From: Paenibacillus sp. MZ04-78.2 | GTDB lineage: Bacteria > Bacillota > Bacilli > Paenibacillales > NBRC-103111 | Assembly: GCF_024213375.1 (NCBI RefSeq) | Contig: NZ_JANAVJ010000026.1 | Location: 1-64,000 of the forward strand | Length of the DNA: 64,000 bases | Direction: 5' to 3' | Part shown: in pieces, positions 51,309-60,500 of the stretch | How positions within the stretch are numbered: position 1 is the stretch's first letter | Layout: the number at the start of each line of letters is the position of its first letter | The notes under the pieces: model-generated | Told to the model about the DNA's origin: nothing | The model's database searches: none | The model's input: only the letters and a program-made list of their open reading frames with translations | Made by a program: the position numbers and the translations under genes

Positions 51309-52055
51309 TCATACCAGACCTCTCATTCGCTTCAAGCCATGCGCTGCGGATCGTTTCGTTGCCTCATAGACCGTTCGGCCAACCGCATAGCCTAGCCTGG
51401 TCGCTGTCCCCGCATACCGGTACGATTCGCCTTGCTGCGTCGCTGCAATAAGGATGGCATCGGTCGTCGTACCCGTAGCGGTCTGTCCCCCTTCTTCCAT
51501 GAGGATGTTTAAATCCTGCAAGGCAGCCGTTTTCGCTTCCGTCGCGGTAATGACGGCATTAACGAACGCGGCGTCCGTCAAACGGCCTTCGATTACCAGC
51601 ACCGTATTGATCGTGCCCGGGAACAAGGACGAGACGTCGCATGCCTTGCCCGCTCTCGCCTTGTTGCTTAACCCAGCTGTCACCCATGCGCACACGTCTG
51701 TCCCCCCGGGAAGACGAACATGCTCGTATCCGAAGTCCGCCAAGCTTGCCGCGGTCAGGAGCGCGGCCGTATGTTGAGGGTCCAGCCCTTTTTCCGTCAT
51801 AAAAGCGTTCATCTCGGCCAACGGGTCGTCCGAGGCATAGTGCTTGGGCACCTGCCGGTTCATGAAGCGGCGGAACTCCCCGAACCCTTCCCCCCACATC
51901 GAGGAATTCAGCGTCCTTAGTGGCCGCCCGCTCTCGATCAGGAAGTAGCTCTCATAGCCGCGGTTCGCGAAGCCGAACCGGAAACCGGCCAACGGAACGT
52001 CGGAATAGACCAGCTCGTCCGCGTAACGGCGAGAAGCAGGCCGCTCCGGGGTCAT
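51309..52055 (-). CDS. cbiZ: Adenosylcobinamide amidohydrolase
   Basis: CbiZ cuts the side chain of adenosylcobinamide or pseudo-B12 to give cobyric acid, allowing cobamide remodelling. The 248-residue protein shows AAWVTAGLSNKARAG-type CAWVTAGLSNKARAGKACD, GTINTVLVIEGRLTDAAFVNAVITATEAKTAALQDLNI (given by its ends, about 148-185) and ATGTTTDAILIAATQQGES, the family signatures. It overlaps the upstream small gene by 4 nt. No other cobalamin genes or B12 riboswitch are near. It is a plausible supplier for B12-dependent nrdJ at 2.5-5.1 kb. Confidence 0.9.
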   Translation of the reverse strand: MTPERPASRRYADELVYSDVPLAGFRFGFANRGYESYFLIESGRPLRTLNSSMWGEGFGEFRRFMNRQVPKHYASDDPLAEMNAFMTEKGLDPQHTAALLTAASLADFGYEHVRLPGGTDVCAWVTAGLSNKARAGKACDVSSLFPGTINTVLVIEGRLTDAAFVNAVITATEAKTAALQDLNILMEEGGQTATGTTTDAILIAATQQGESYRYAGTATRLGYAVGRTVYEATKRSAAHGLKRMRGLV

Positions 52056-52279
52056 GACAGCTCCCCCTCGAACAGCTCGATGCGCGGCTCCTGGAACGGC
52101 TGAAAATGATAGCTGCGATCCAGCTTTACGATACGGCGGTTCTGCTTGCGGATCATGACCGTATTGTCATCCCACGCAACGACGATACCCTTAACGTCGT
52201 TCGACTTGTCCGCATCGCGCACGACGCGAAGCAGCGTCCCCTCCACCCGGTATTTGTCCAACTGTTCGTCTGAAATCAT
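52052..52279 (-). CDS. Small hypothetical protein coupled to cbiZ
   Basis: The 75-residue product starts MISDEQLDKYRVEGTLLRVV and contains GIVVAWDDNTVMIRKQNRRIVKLDRSYHF, a small beta-barrel-like pattern (SH3/Sm-like). The ATG at 52279 has GGGGGG 6 nt upstream and its stop overlaps the cbiZ start (ATGA), so they are translated together. Family not known to me. Confidence 0.65.
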   Translation of the reverse strand: MISDEQLDKYRVEGTLLRVVRDADKSNDVKGIVVAWDDNTVMIRKQNRRIVKLDRSYHFQPFQEPRIELFEGELS

Positions 52280-52390
52280 GGTATTCCCCCCTAATCTTCG
52301 TTGGAGTTGGTTATGTAATAAGAATACATCATTTGGGGGATACAATAAACAACGTCAGCGGGGTACCCGGATTGGAGGAGCGGATACGAG

Positions 52391-52708
52391 ATGGAAAAGA
52401 AAACGTACTATATCGCCGTCGGAAGCGGCGAAAAGCAGGAGCCGGAAGAGGCGACCGGCAACTTCGAGTTCGAAATACAGGCAACAGAAGAAGAAGTCGA
52501 TAAGCTGCAAGATATGTTCGAGGAGCTTGCCCTGAACGAAGAGAATACAGCGGTGCGGGCAACGATGCCTTACCGGGAATACCGTTCGGATAAAGAAAAC
52601 GACGAGCACTTGACGGGGATTTACCGGATGCTGCACGAGCTCGGCACGCCGGATACGAGAAGGCATATTGAAGCGATGAATGTGCTGCCCCGGCATGAAC
52701 AGCTGTAA
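52391..52708 (+). CDS. Hypothetical protein
   Basis: The 105-residue soluble, acidic product starts MEKKTYYIAVGSGEKQEPEE and ends with a predicted helix TRRHIEAMNVLPRHEQL. GGAGGAG lies 9 nt before the ATG. It is divergent from the cbiZ operon and ends at a terminator. I do not recognise the family. Confidence 0.65.
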   Translation: MEKKTYYIAVGSGEKQEPEEATGNFEFEIQATEEEVDKLQDMFEELALNEENTAVRATMPYREYRSDKENDEHLTGIYRMLHELGTPDTRRHIEAMNVLPRHEQL

Positions 52709-52712
52709 CAAA

Positions 52713-52752
52713 AGAACCTGTACTGCGGACGCGAGCCCGGTACAGGTTCGAT
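52713..52752 (+). terminator. Intrinsic terminator
   Basis: GAACCTGTAC pairs with GTACAGGTTC across a 16-nt GC-rich loop, followed by GATTTAT. It also ends the convergent gene at 52771 weakly. Confidence 0.7.
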
Positions 52753-52770
52753 TTATGATCAGGAACAACG

Positions 52771-53094
52771 TTATCCTACATGCTCCTTGGTGTCGTTGGT
52801 TTCGAACCAATAATCGAGCACTTTGCTGGACATGACCCGTTTGTTGATGTAATCCACTTGCTGCTGCGAGAATTGCTGTTCCCACTCGACGTCCAGCTCT
52901 TTGCAAAGCTTGACGATGGTCAGCAGCTCGGACCAAGCCACATAGCGTTTGTACCAAAAAAATTGAGGATGCTCAATCATATAAGGATACAGATCGTCAA
53001 AATCCGTATGTTTACAATCAAGGGCACGTTCGAAGTGTACTTTTGCCTCATTTAATTTGGTCAAGAAAAAATTTGCCGGAATTTCTTTCCCCAT
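52771..53094 (-). CDS. Hypothetical protein
   Basis: The 107-residue product starts MGKEIPANFFLTKLNEAKVH and is largely helical with many aromatic residues (HPQFFWYKRYVAWSELL). GGGAGGTG lies 8 nt before the ATG at 53094; the frame is open 19 codons further up without a better site. Family not recognised. Confidence 0.6.
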   Translation of the reverse strand: MGKEIPANFFLTKLNEAKVHFERALDCKHTDFDDLYPYMIEHPQFFWYKRYVAWSELLTIVKLCKELDVEWEQQFSQQQVDYINKRVMSSKVLDYWFETNDTKEHVG

Positions 53095-53231
53095 GCAAGT
53101 AGCACCTCCCCATCTTTGTCTTTCGCCAATTGGCCGAAGATCGAACTTCAAATTTTCAGCCTACGATCCATTATAAAGGAAAAAGCGGACGGATGGAAGG
53201 CTTAGCGAGCAGAAAGCCGAGACAAATATTG

Positions 53232-53801
53232 CTATTCGAACCGAATTTCCCCGCCTGCAAGCGATGCGATCCTCACAAGCGACTCCACCCGTACACCGGA
53301 CTCGCGGATCGTTCGTCCACCGGCTTGAAACGATTTTTCCACGGCGATTCCAAGACCGAGCAGCGTCGCACCCGAACGGTGAATGATCCGGATCAGCCCC
53401 CGTGCCGCATCGCCGTTGGCGATAAAATCGTCGATCAGCACGACACGGTCTTTGTTGTCCAGAAACTCCTTTGAAACCATAATGTCGGTGACAATGCCTT
53501 TCGTAAACGAGGGCACGCGCTCGCAGTACGTTTCCGTCTCGGTATTGAGCGACCTTTTGCGCCGGGCGAAGACGAGCGGCACGTTCAATTCCTGTGCGGC
53601 TGCGAATGCGATCGGTATGCCGGACGATTCGATCGTTAAAATTTTCGTAACGTTCTCGTCACGATACAAACGCGCGAATTCCCGTCCCATGGCTGTTGTC
53701 AGTACCGGATCGACCACATGGTTTAGAATCGCATCCAGTTTGACTACCTCATCCGACAGGACCACGCCCACTTCCCTGATCTTTTGTTTCAATAATTCCA
53801 T
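53232..53801 (-). CDS. xpt: Xanthine phosphoribosyltransferase
   Basis: Xpt converts xanthine and PRPP to XMP in purine salvage. The 189-residue protein has the phosphoribosyl-binding motif RVVLIDDFIANGDAARGL (about 119-136) and ESSGIPIAFAAAQELNVPLVFARRKR (about 59-84). The length is standard. It is not followed by the xanthine permease gene pbuX in this window, and I found no guanine riboswitch in the 300 nt upstream, unlike B. subtilis. Confidence 0.92.
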   Translation of the reverse strand: MELLKQKIREVGVVLSDEVVKLDAILNHVVDPVLTTAMGREFARLYRDENVTKILTIESSGIPIAFAAAQELNVPLVFARRKRSLNTETETYCERVPSFTKGIVTDIMVSKEFLDNKDRVVLIDDFIANGDAARGLIRIIHRSGATLLGLGIAVEKSFQAGGRTIRESGVRVESLVRIASLAGGEIRFE

Positions 53802-54108
53802 TCTCCACGCCTCCGCTCTTTCATTTCCCTGTTCCCGTAAAACTTAACATAACGGTAAACTAGGTTTCAAGTAAGATCTTTTACGGAATTGGAAATAAAG
53901 ATGCAACTTTTTGCTTCCAAACATCGTCTAATGATATAGAACAAGAAAAAATGTCTGCCCGGACGAAAATGAAGCTTTGAAAATGAAATTCCCGCATTTT
54001 CGTAGCAATTGGCGGGGATTTGGGCATTTTCGCTCTTTGTGAAAGAAGCCGGGTACACGGTATGATTTAAAGAGGTTACAGCCAAATTGTAACACGGAAA
54101 GGGAGCTC

Positions 54109-54813
54109 ATGATGAACAGAAAAAAAGCCTTCATCGGAATCTTGTCCGTTATAATGATCATGATGATGGTAGCAACGGGGTGCAAACCGAAACATGCGGC
54201 GGAGCCGACGCCCGTCCAGCCGAAAGAAACAACGGTCGTTACGCCGACAGAGACGTCCTTGCCTCAGAGCGAGACGATCACGAATCCGTCTGTCCCTTCT
54301 CCCGCTACGCCGACGGGAACTCAGACCGATAAGGTATCGCTCGCAAGCGCCGACAAGGACAAAGGAGAGGACGAGCAGACCCCGAAGCCCAATGCGCAAA
54401 CGAAGCTGAAGATCGAAATCAAGTCGCCGTATACGCAGGCCAAGCCGACCTTGCTGGGCTTGACGCTCAAAACGAGCGCCGCGGAAATTACAGAGAAATT
54501 CGGCAAGCCGAAAGAGCAATTCGTCATGGAGGATGACACCGATCCGATTACGGTGTACGATTACACCGATTTCCTCGTCGGGTTCGACAAGCAGAAGCAG
54601 CTGCATTTTGTCGATGTCCGAAGCGCTGACGTCAATCCGGGCCTGAACGGCCTCAAGCTCGGCGATCCGGTCGAAGAGGTGACCAAAGCGCTCGGCAAGC
54701 CGAGCTCGAACACCAGCTTCGTTCTGACGTATAAAGCGACCGGAGCGGTGCTGAAGCTGGATATCGACCCGAAATCGCAGAAGGTCAATTCCATAAAATT
54801 GTTCGCGGAATAG
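54109..54813 (+). CDS. Lipoprotein with two SmpA-like modules
   Basis: The 234-residue product has a lipoprotein signal (hydrophobic IGILSVIMIMMMVATGC, lipidated Cys near 25), a long Thr/Pro/Lys linker (about 26-100) and two related modules: GLTLKTSAAEITEKFGKPKE and GLKLGDPVEEVTKALGKPSS. Each has the helix-turn pattern seen in SmpA/BamE and DUF4309 proteins. It sits on the outer membrane face; function unknown. AAAGGGAG precedes the ATG. It ends at a strong terminator. Confidence 0.75.
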   Translation: MMNRKKAFIGILSVIMIMMMVATGCKPKHAAEPTPVQPKETTVVTPTETSLPQSETITNPSVPSPATPTGTQTDKVSLASADKDKGEDEQTPKPNAQTKLKIEIKSPYTQAKPTLLGLTLKTSAAEITEKFGKPKEQFVMEDDTDPITVYDYTDFLVGFDKQKQLHFVDVRSADVNPGLNGLKLGDPVEEVTKALGKPSSNTSFVLTYKATGAVLKLDIDPKSQKVNSIKLFAE

Positions 54814-54825
54814 CGTCGTATACCC

Positions 54826-54863
54826 AAAAAACCTTGACAGGAGCTTCCTGTCAAGGTTTTTTT
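54826..54863. terminator. Bidirectional intrinsic terminator
   Basis: AACCTTGACAGGA pairs perfectly with TCCTGTCAAGGTT around GCT, with A-run on the left and T-run on the right, so it serves both the lipoprotein gene and the convergent dedA-type gene (whose last codons begin at 54862). Confidence 0.88.
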
Positions 54864-55479
54864 ATGTCCGGTTTAAGGCCCGCTTGCGGTGCCGCCAATA
54901 TAAATATCCGATAACGATGACCAGGACGACCAGTATCGCGATCGTGATCCCCATATATCGTTGAGCGACCTCAATAATATGTGGAGCATTGATTCCGATG
55001 AAGTGCCCCAGGGTAAGAAACGACAAGCACCAGAGTAAGCCCCCTACTCCCGCGTAAAGGAGATACCGCCAAATTCCGACATTGCTGACGCCGGACAAAT
55101 AGCACGTAAAATGCCGCACTCCCGGCACGTAGTAGCCGAAAGTAACCGCCCACATGCCATACTTGTGAAACCAGCCCTCCGCTACGTTAAGCCTTTCGGG
55201 TGTCAGCTTGATCCATTTTCCATACTTGTAAAGAAACGGCTTGCCCACGGTCCGGCCTAAAAAATAACTGATCAACATGCCTGTCATGGACCCGGCAAAG
55301 CAGACGACGAGTGAAGTGCCGAAATCCAGCAGCGGATTTTCTCCTACCGTGAGCGAGCCCACGGTCGTCATTAATATTTCATCCGGCACGGGTACGCCGA
55401 CAATGCCGAGCGCAAGCAAACCGTAAAGAGCTATATACCCGTATTGATCAATCATCTGTATAATATGCTCCACCTTCAC
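54862..55479 (-). CDS. DedA-family membrane protein
   Basis: DedA proteins are polytopic and some flip lipid carriers such as undecaprenyl phosphate. The 205-residue protein shows GIVGVPVPDEILMTTVGSL, SYFLGRTVGKPFLYKYGKW and FHKYGMWAVTFGYYVPGVRHFTCYLSGVS, the family motifs with the conserved Arg. The start is GTG at 55479 or GTG two codons on (55473), the latter better spaced from GGAG. Confidence 0.87.
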   Translation of the reverse strand: MKVEHIIQMIDQYGYIALYGLLALGIVGVPVPDEILMTTVGSLTVGENPLLDFGTSLVVCFAGSMTGMLISYFLGRTVGKPFLYKYGKWIKLTPERLNVAEGWFHKYGMWAVTFGYYVPGVRHFTCYLSGVSNVGIWRYLLYAGVGGLLWCLSFLTLGHFIGINAPHIIEVAQRYMGITIAILVVLVIVIGYLYWRHRKRALNRT

Positions 55480-55683
55480 ACGCTCCAGCCAAGTAATTTC
55501 AGATCATGTCGAACGTCGCTCGAATCCTTTATCATTGTATCAGAATTCGTCCGTTAACCCAAGAATAAGCTTCCCTCCAGACAGGTTGGCCTATCCGGCA
55601 CAAACAAAAAGTCATGAGGCTTGGCCCCTTCTCATACGTTGTATCATAAAGGAAGCGGTCAGGAAGGGGGACTTGCGAGCGAA

Positions 55684-56730
55684 ATGAGAAAATGGGGGAG
55701 CATTCTGCAGGTCAGCTTCACTTATGTAGGCACCGTGGTAGGCGCCGGGTTCGCGACTGGGCAGGAGATTATCCAGTTCTTCACCCGCTATGGCTGGATG
55801 GCGACTTTCGGCATCGGCGTCGCCAGCGCCTTGTTTATATGGCTGGGCATCAAACTGATGCTGCTGGCCCACGATACCCGCGCCAAGTCTTACGAAGACC
55901 TCAACAGGCTGTTATTCGGAAAAACCGTCGGAAACGCCGTCAGCTTGTTTACCCTGGTGGCTCTGTTCGGCGTATCGACGGTTATGCTGGCCGGGGCGGG
56001 ATCAGTTTTCGCCGAGCATTTGAATCTGCCTCTTCAGTCCGGGTTGCTTGTTACCCTGCTGCTGGCGTATGTCCTTCTTATCCGGGGGATGAAGGCGATC
56101 ATGGCCGTAAACTCCGTCATCGTCCCGCTCATGATCGGCTTCAGCTGCATTACCGTATGGATTACATGGGATACGCCCGGGGCCGGCAACTGGCTTCACA
56201 TCGAATCGGATTATTCCATCCAGCGCATATGGTTCTCCCCGCTCCTCTACGCGGCGTTCAACCTGACCATGGCTCAAGCGGTGCTCGTACCGCTTGGGGC
56301 TCAGATCAAGGACAGGTCGGTGTTGTACTGGGGAGGCGTGTGGGGAGGAATCGGCATCGGTGCCATGCTGCTGGCCGGTCATTATGCGCTGTCCGCCCAA
56401 ATGCCGGGGATCGCGCAGTTCGACATCCCGATGGGACACCTGATTCACGGACTCGGCCCGCTGCTGCAGCTTCCGTTCATTCTGGTGATCTATGGGGAAA
56501 TTTTCACAACCTTGCTGGCCGACGTTTACGGCTTGGCGCTGCAGATCGAGCAGCGGAGCTCCTTGTCTTATCAGATCATCGTGCCGCTCCTTCTTGCGCT
56601 CTGCTATGTGGTAAGTCACATCGGCTTCAAAACGCTGCTCTCGTCGCTTTATCCGTTACTGGGCCTGCTCAGCATGGCCTGGATGGTCCTGATGATCTGG
56701 CGCAGGCAGCGGCCGGTCGGAACGAACTGA
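55684..56730 (+). CDS. YkvI-like membrane protein
   Basis: The 348-residue protein has about 10 spans and begins ILQVSFTYVGTVVGAGFATGQEIIQFFTRYG, the signature of the YkvI family related to APC-type transporters. The substrate is unknown. GAAGGGGGA lies 12 nt before the ATG at 55684. Its 3' end overlaps the convergent gene at 56656 by 75 nt. Confidence 0.8.
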   Translation: MRKWGSILQVSFTYVGTVVGAGFATGQEIIQFFTRYGWMATFGIGVASALFIWLGIKLMLLAHDTRAKSYEDLNRLLFGKTVGNAVSLFTLVALFGVSTVMLAGAGSVFAEHLNLPLQSGLLVTLLLAYVLLIRGMKAIMAVNSVIVPLMIGFSCITVWITWDTPGAGNWLHIESDYSIQRIWFSPLLYAAFNLTMAQAVLVPLGAQIKDRSVLYWGGVWGGIGIGAMLLAGHYALSAQMPGIAQFDIPMGHLIHGLGPLLQLPFILVIYGEIFTTLLADVYGLALQIEQRSSLSYQIIVPLLLALCYVVSHIGFKTLLSSLYPLLGLLSMAWMVLMIWRRQRPVGTN

Positions 56731-57180
56731 CGCAAGCGTCAGCGCGAGCCGGACGAGCATCATGAGCATGCCAGCCACCGTAAAGACAAAGCCGCACAGC
56801 AAATAGGGGAAATGATAAAGCGGATATTGCTCCGCATCCCGCAGGACGGCAAGCAGATCCGTAAACAGAAACAAACTGCCGATCAGAAACAAGGCAAGCA
56901 GCGCATAATCGAAAAACGTCCAACGGGCCAAATGCGGGCCGGCCTGCCGAACCAAGGCAGCAGATAAGGACAGCCGGTCTTCCGGTCTTTCTTTCGTCTG
57001 GGCCGCAGCGTTCCCGCTGTCCTCGGGGTTAGCCTTATCTTCGGCAGCCGCCTCCTCCGGGACGGCTAAAGGAGCAGCCTCGGCTTTGGCCCGCGAATAG
57101 ACGGTCCAAGCCAGCAAAACGGCCGAACCCGTCGCGATAAGCCCAATAGCCCCGCCGAGCCAGGCAAGCGTCATCATCAT
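56656..57180 (-). CDS. Hypothetical membrane protein
   Basis: The 174-residue protein has an N-terminal span (4-26), an Ala/Glu-rich middle (about 30-70), and two further spans (about 90-112 and 122-146). It ends in a His/Asp-rich tail. It follows the gene at 57206 by 25 nt and is probably co-transcribed. The overlap with the convergent ykvI-type gene is unusual. Family not recognised. Confidence 0.55.
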   Translation of the reverse strand: MMMTLAWLGGAIGLIATGSAVLLAWTVYSRAKAEAAPLAVPEEAAAEDKANPEDSGNAAAQTKERPEDRLSLSAALVRQAGPHLARWTFFDYALLALFLIGSLFLFTDLLAVLRDAEQYPLYHFPYLLCGFVFTVAGMLMMLVRLALTLASVRSDRPLPAPDHQDHPGHAEQAQ

Positions 57181-57205
57181 GAGTCAACACCTCGTATCAT
57201 TCATC

Positions 57206-57493
57206 TTATCGGGCATGCCGGGCAAGCTCGTATACCATCCACAGAAATAACGCAAAGAGCAGAACAGGCATCGCAAATACGGCGACTTGCAGCATCCGGG
57301 GACCCGGTGAAAGCGCCCTGCGCCATAGATAGCTGCGGTTCCACCGCTGCATGCGGGATTCCCGGATGATGGACATGTCCGGGGAATGTCCGGATGCCGC
57401 AGGCGGAGGGCCCTGCCCGTTCGGAACGATGGTGCCGCGCTTCCAGCCGATCCGGTATGTCATTTCGCGCGGTGCGCGATCTTCAGGCTTCAC
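57206..57493 (-). CDS. Hypothetical single-span membrane protein
   Basis: The 95-residue product is basic in the first 65 residues and has one C-terminal membrane span (MLQVAVFAMPVLLFALFLWM). The start is GTG with GGAGGTA 7-8 nt upstream. It may be a C-tail-anchored protein. Family not recognised; it precedes another unknown membrane protein. Confidence 0.55.
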   Translation of the reverse strand: MKPEDRAPREMTYRIGWKRGTIVPNGQGPPPAASGHSPDMSIIRESRMQRWNRSYLWRRALSPGPRMLQVAVFAMPVLLFALFLWMVYELARHAR

Positions 57494-57586
57494 CCCACGT
57501 ACCTCCGTTTCAAATGGCTTTACTTCAATACTTGCGGCCGCCTCGAATCGGGCGGCCTATTGCTTGCCTTGGTCGGCATGATCGTA

Positions 57587-60500
57587 TTACGCCTTACGGC
57601 TTAAATACCGGACGGATGCTGCGGAAAAACGGGAAGCGTACGCATCCAGCACGTGCTTGTGGCACGTAAACAGCAGCAACTGGCGGCCCTCGGCCACCAT
57701 GTGCAGCAGCTCCATGCCGTATCCGAGCCGCTCGTCATCGAAATTCACGAACAAATCGTCAACCACAAGCGGCAGCCGGACCCCGGACGCCGCGTATTCG
57801 TCCGCGAGCGCGAAGCGGATGCACAAGTACATCTGCTCGGCCGTACCCCGGCTGAGCGCGGACGCATCCAGCTGCTCGCCGTTCGCCCTCTCCGCCAATA
57901 CCCGCTGCTCGCCGAGCGGCGCAATCATCCGCGTGAACCGGCCAGATGTCATTTTTTCAAAGTAGCGGGAAGCCCTCTGCATGACGGAGGGCTGTTTTTC
58001 ATGCTCGTACAACCGTTTCGTCTGTGCGAACAGCGTTCCGCACATGGAAACGACTGCCCAGCGTTTCATCAGACGTCTTAGCTCGGTACGGCGTTCCTCC
58101 GCCTGCTGCAGCTTGTCCGCATGATCTCCGCCTTCGATCAGCCGTTCGATCTCGAAGCGTTTGCGGCTCTTTGCCTCCCGGCACGCTTCCAGCCGCTCCC
58201 GGAGCGCATCCCGCTGTTCCGACAAACGCGTCCGCTCTTCCTCCAGCTCTCCTCCGGCGGCGCTCGCAAGCCTTTCGTCGAGCAGCTTCATCCCCGCTTC
58301 CCCTACCAGCGTCCGAATGGCAAGCTCATCCTGTCTCAGCTCACCCAGCAGTTCCTGACGGCGAAGGTATTGGCGATGGAGACGCCGCAGCGCCTCTTCC
58401 CCGTCTGCCCCCGCGGTATTGAGCAGTTCCTGCCGCTTCGCGGCCGTGCGTTCGAGCTGCTGCGACAGCAGCGCGGACTGGCGGCTCAGCTCGGCGTGCT
58501 GCCGACCATCCCGCGCAAGCTGCTCCAGCCGCGCAAGCTGCCGGTCGCGGGCGGCCTGCCACGCTTTCAGCGCCGGGCCGGGCTCCCGGCCGGCCGCTTC
58601 GCCGAGCAGCGCGGCCGCCTCCGCGGCAAAGCCCGCGGCGGTGCCCCGCAGCGCCTCGCAGCGCGCGGCCTGGCGGCGCAGCCGCTGGAGCTGCTGCTGC
58701 GCCGCTTCCGCGAGCTGCAGCAGCTCCAGCGCCGCCTCGGCGCTCGCGTCTGCGGGCAGCGCCTGCGCCTGCAGCCACGCGCGCCAGCGGCCCCGCAGCG
58801 GCTCGCCCGCCTGCGCGTGGCGCTCGCTGCGGGCGCGCAGCGCCGCCAGCCGCTCGGCGGCGGCCCGGCGCCCGGCGTGCCGCGCCTGCCGCGCGCGGAG
58901 CTGCCGCTCGAGGGCATCGAGCCACGGATCGATGTCCTCCGCCGGCAGCGGCAGCGCGCGGCCCGCAGGCGCAGCGGGCGCGGCCGCGGCGGCGGCAAGG
59001 CCCGCCGCAGGCGGCTGCGCCGCGTAGCGCGCGAGGCGGCGCAGCTCCGCCGCCAGCGCGGCCTCGCGCGCAGCGGCTTGCTCGCGCAGCGCCGCAAGCG
59101 CAGGCGCTGCCGCAGCGGACGCAGCGCCGCCCGCGTAAGGGCGGAAGCCGCGGCCGCTCTGCTCGGCGCGGCGGCGCGCAAGCGTCCAAGCGGCGCTGGC
59201 GGCAAGCAGCACGGCGAACGCTGCGACAGCCACAGCGGGCTGCTCCAGCGTCGCCAGTGCGGCAGGAAGCAGCAGCGTTGCGCCGTAGAGAACATACAGC
59301 GGGACGCCGGAAGAGCCGGAGCGGGCTTTCTCCGGCCCGGCCTGCGCTTCCAGACGGCTCAGCTTCTCACGGTCCTGCTCGCGCTCCGCTTCGAACCGGA
59401 CCTCGCGCAGCGCTTCCTTCCACTCGTGGAACAAACGCCTTGCCGTCCGAATCCGGTCCAGTCCTTCTTCGACTGAGGTATGATCGTCTTCGAGCGCCAA
59501 CCTCTCCTCAGCCCAGGCTCCATCGATGCTCCGGCTGCGGCCCGGGCCGTCTTCCAACATCGAGCCGCGCTCGTCGCCTTCTCCGTCCCGAACCTCGGCC
59601 CCGCTCCCGCCATCCGTCGGCCCAAGCTCCTCCGCCCCGGATTCGTTTCGCAGCCGTTCGGCTTCCGCCTCCAGCAGCGATTCATTCTGCCGCCAGACGC
59701 GCCACTCCTCGCGGTAAGCGGACGCCTCCTCCCGGAGCATAACCGTCGAAGGGAGACGATCCAGATGGTCCGGCGTCCATGCCGGGTGGATGCGACGAAG
59801 CATCCGCTCCAGCTCCAGCCCGAGCTGCTCTTCTTCCGCTTCTGCCTCCGCCTGCGTCCGCTTCGCTTCTTCGTAGGCCGGAAGCCGGTCCAGCAAAGCT
59901 TCAAGCGCGGCCCGGCGCTCCAGCACCGCGCCCTCTGCCTCCGCTTCCGCCTCGGCCGTCTGCAAGCCTTCCTTCAGATCGGACAGCGCGAGGGCAACCC
60001 GGTCAAGCTCGACCGTGAGCCGCTCCCGCTCGGCAAGCGCCGCTTCCATTCTCGGCAGCGCGTCGGCCGGGAACGCATCCAGCGTCTCGGGCAGCTCCGC
60101 CAGCTCGCGGCGCATCTCCTCCCTCCGCAGCCAGTGCGGCTGGGCGCGGATGCACCGCGCAAGCCAGTCCGCTTCGCGCTGGAGCTTGTCCAACTCGCGC
60201 TCCAGCGTCTCCTGCTCCGCAACAAGGCGGTTCGCCTCCGCCTCCAGCGCATTGTAGCGCTCGGCCCGGCCGCGGCTTTGCGCGAGCTCCGCTTCCGCAG
60301 CCGCCAGCTCCTGCAGCGCCCGGTTCATCAGCGGCGCGCGTCCGCGCGGGCGGTACAACTGCTCCAGCTCCTGCGCGAGCTTCTTATCCGCTCCGCGAAT
60401 CACGCTGCCGCTCGCGCCGAGTCCCGCGCTGTACAAGAAGCTGCCGACCTCGCCCGATTGCAGCGTTCCAAGCTCCTGCAACTCAGTCAGCCCGAAGGCG

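Noticed and set aside
52280-52390. Cobalamin riboswitch before the cbiZ pair
   Set aside because: The divergent gap is about 110 nt, and no B12-box sequence is visible.
53802-54100. Guanine riboswitch before xpt
   Set aside because: None of the purine-aptamer core blocks is present on the minus strand.
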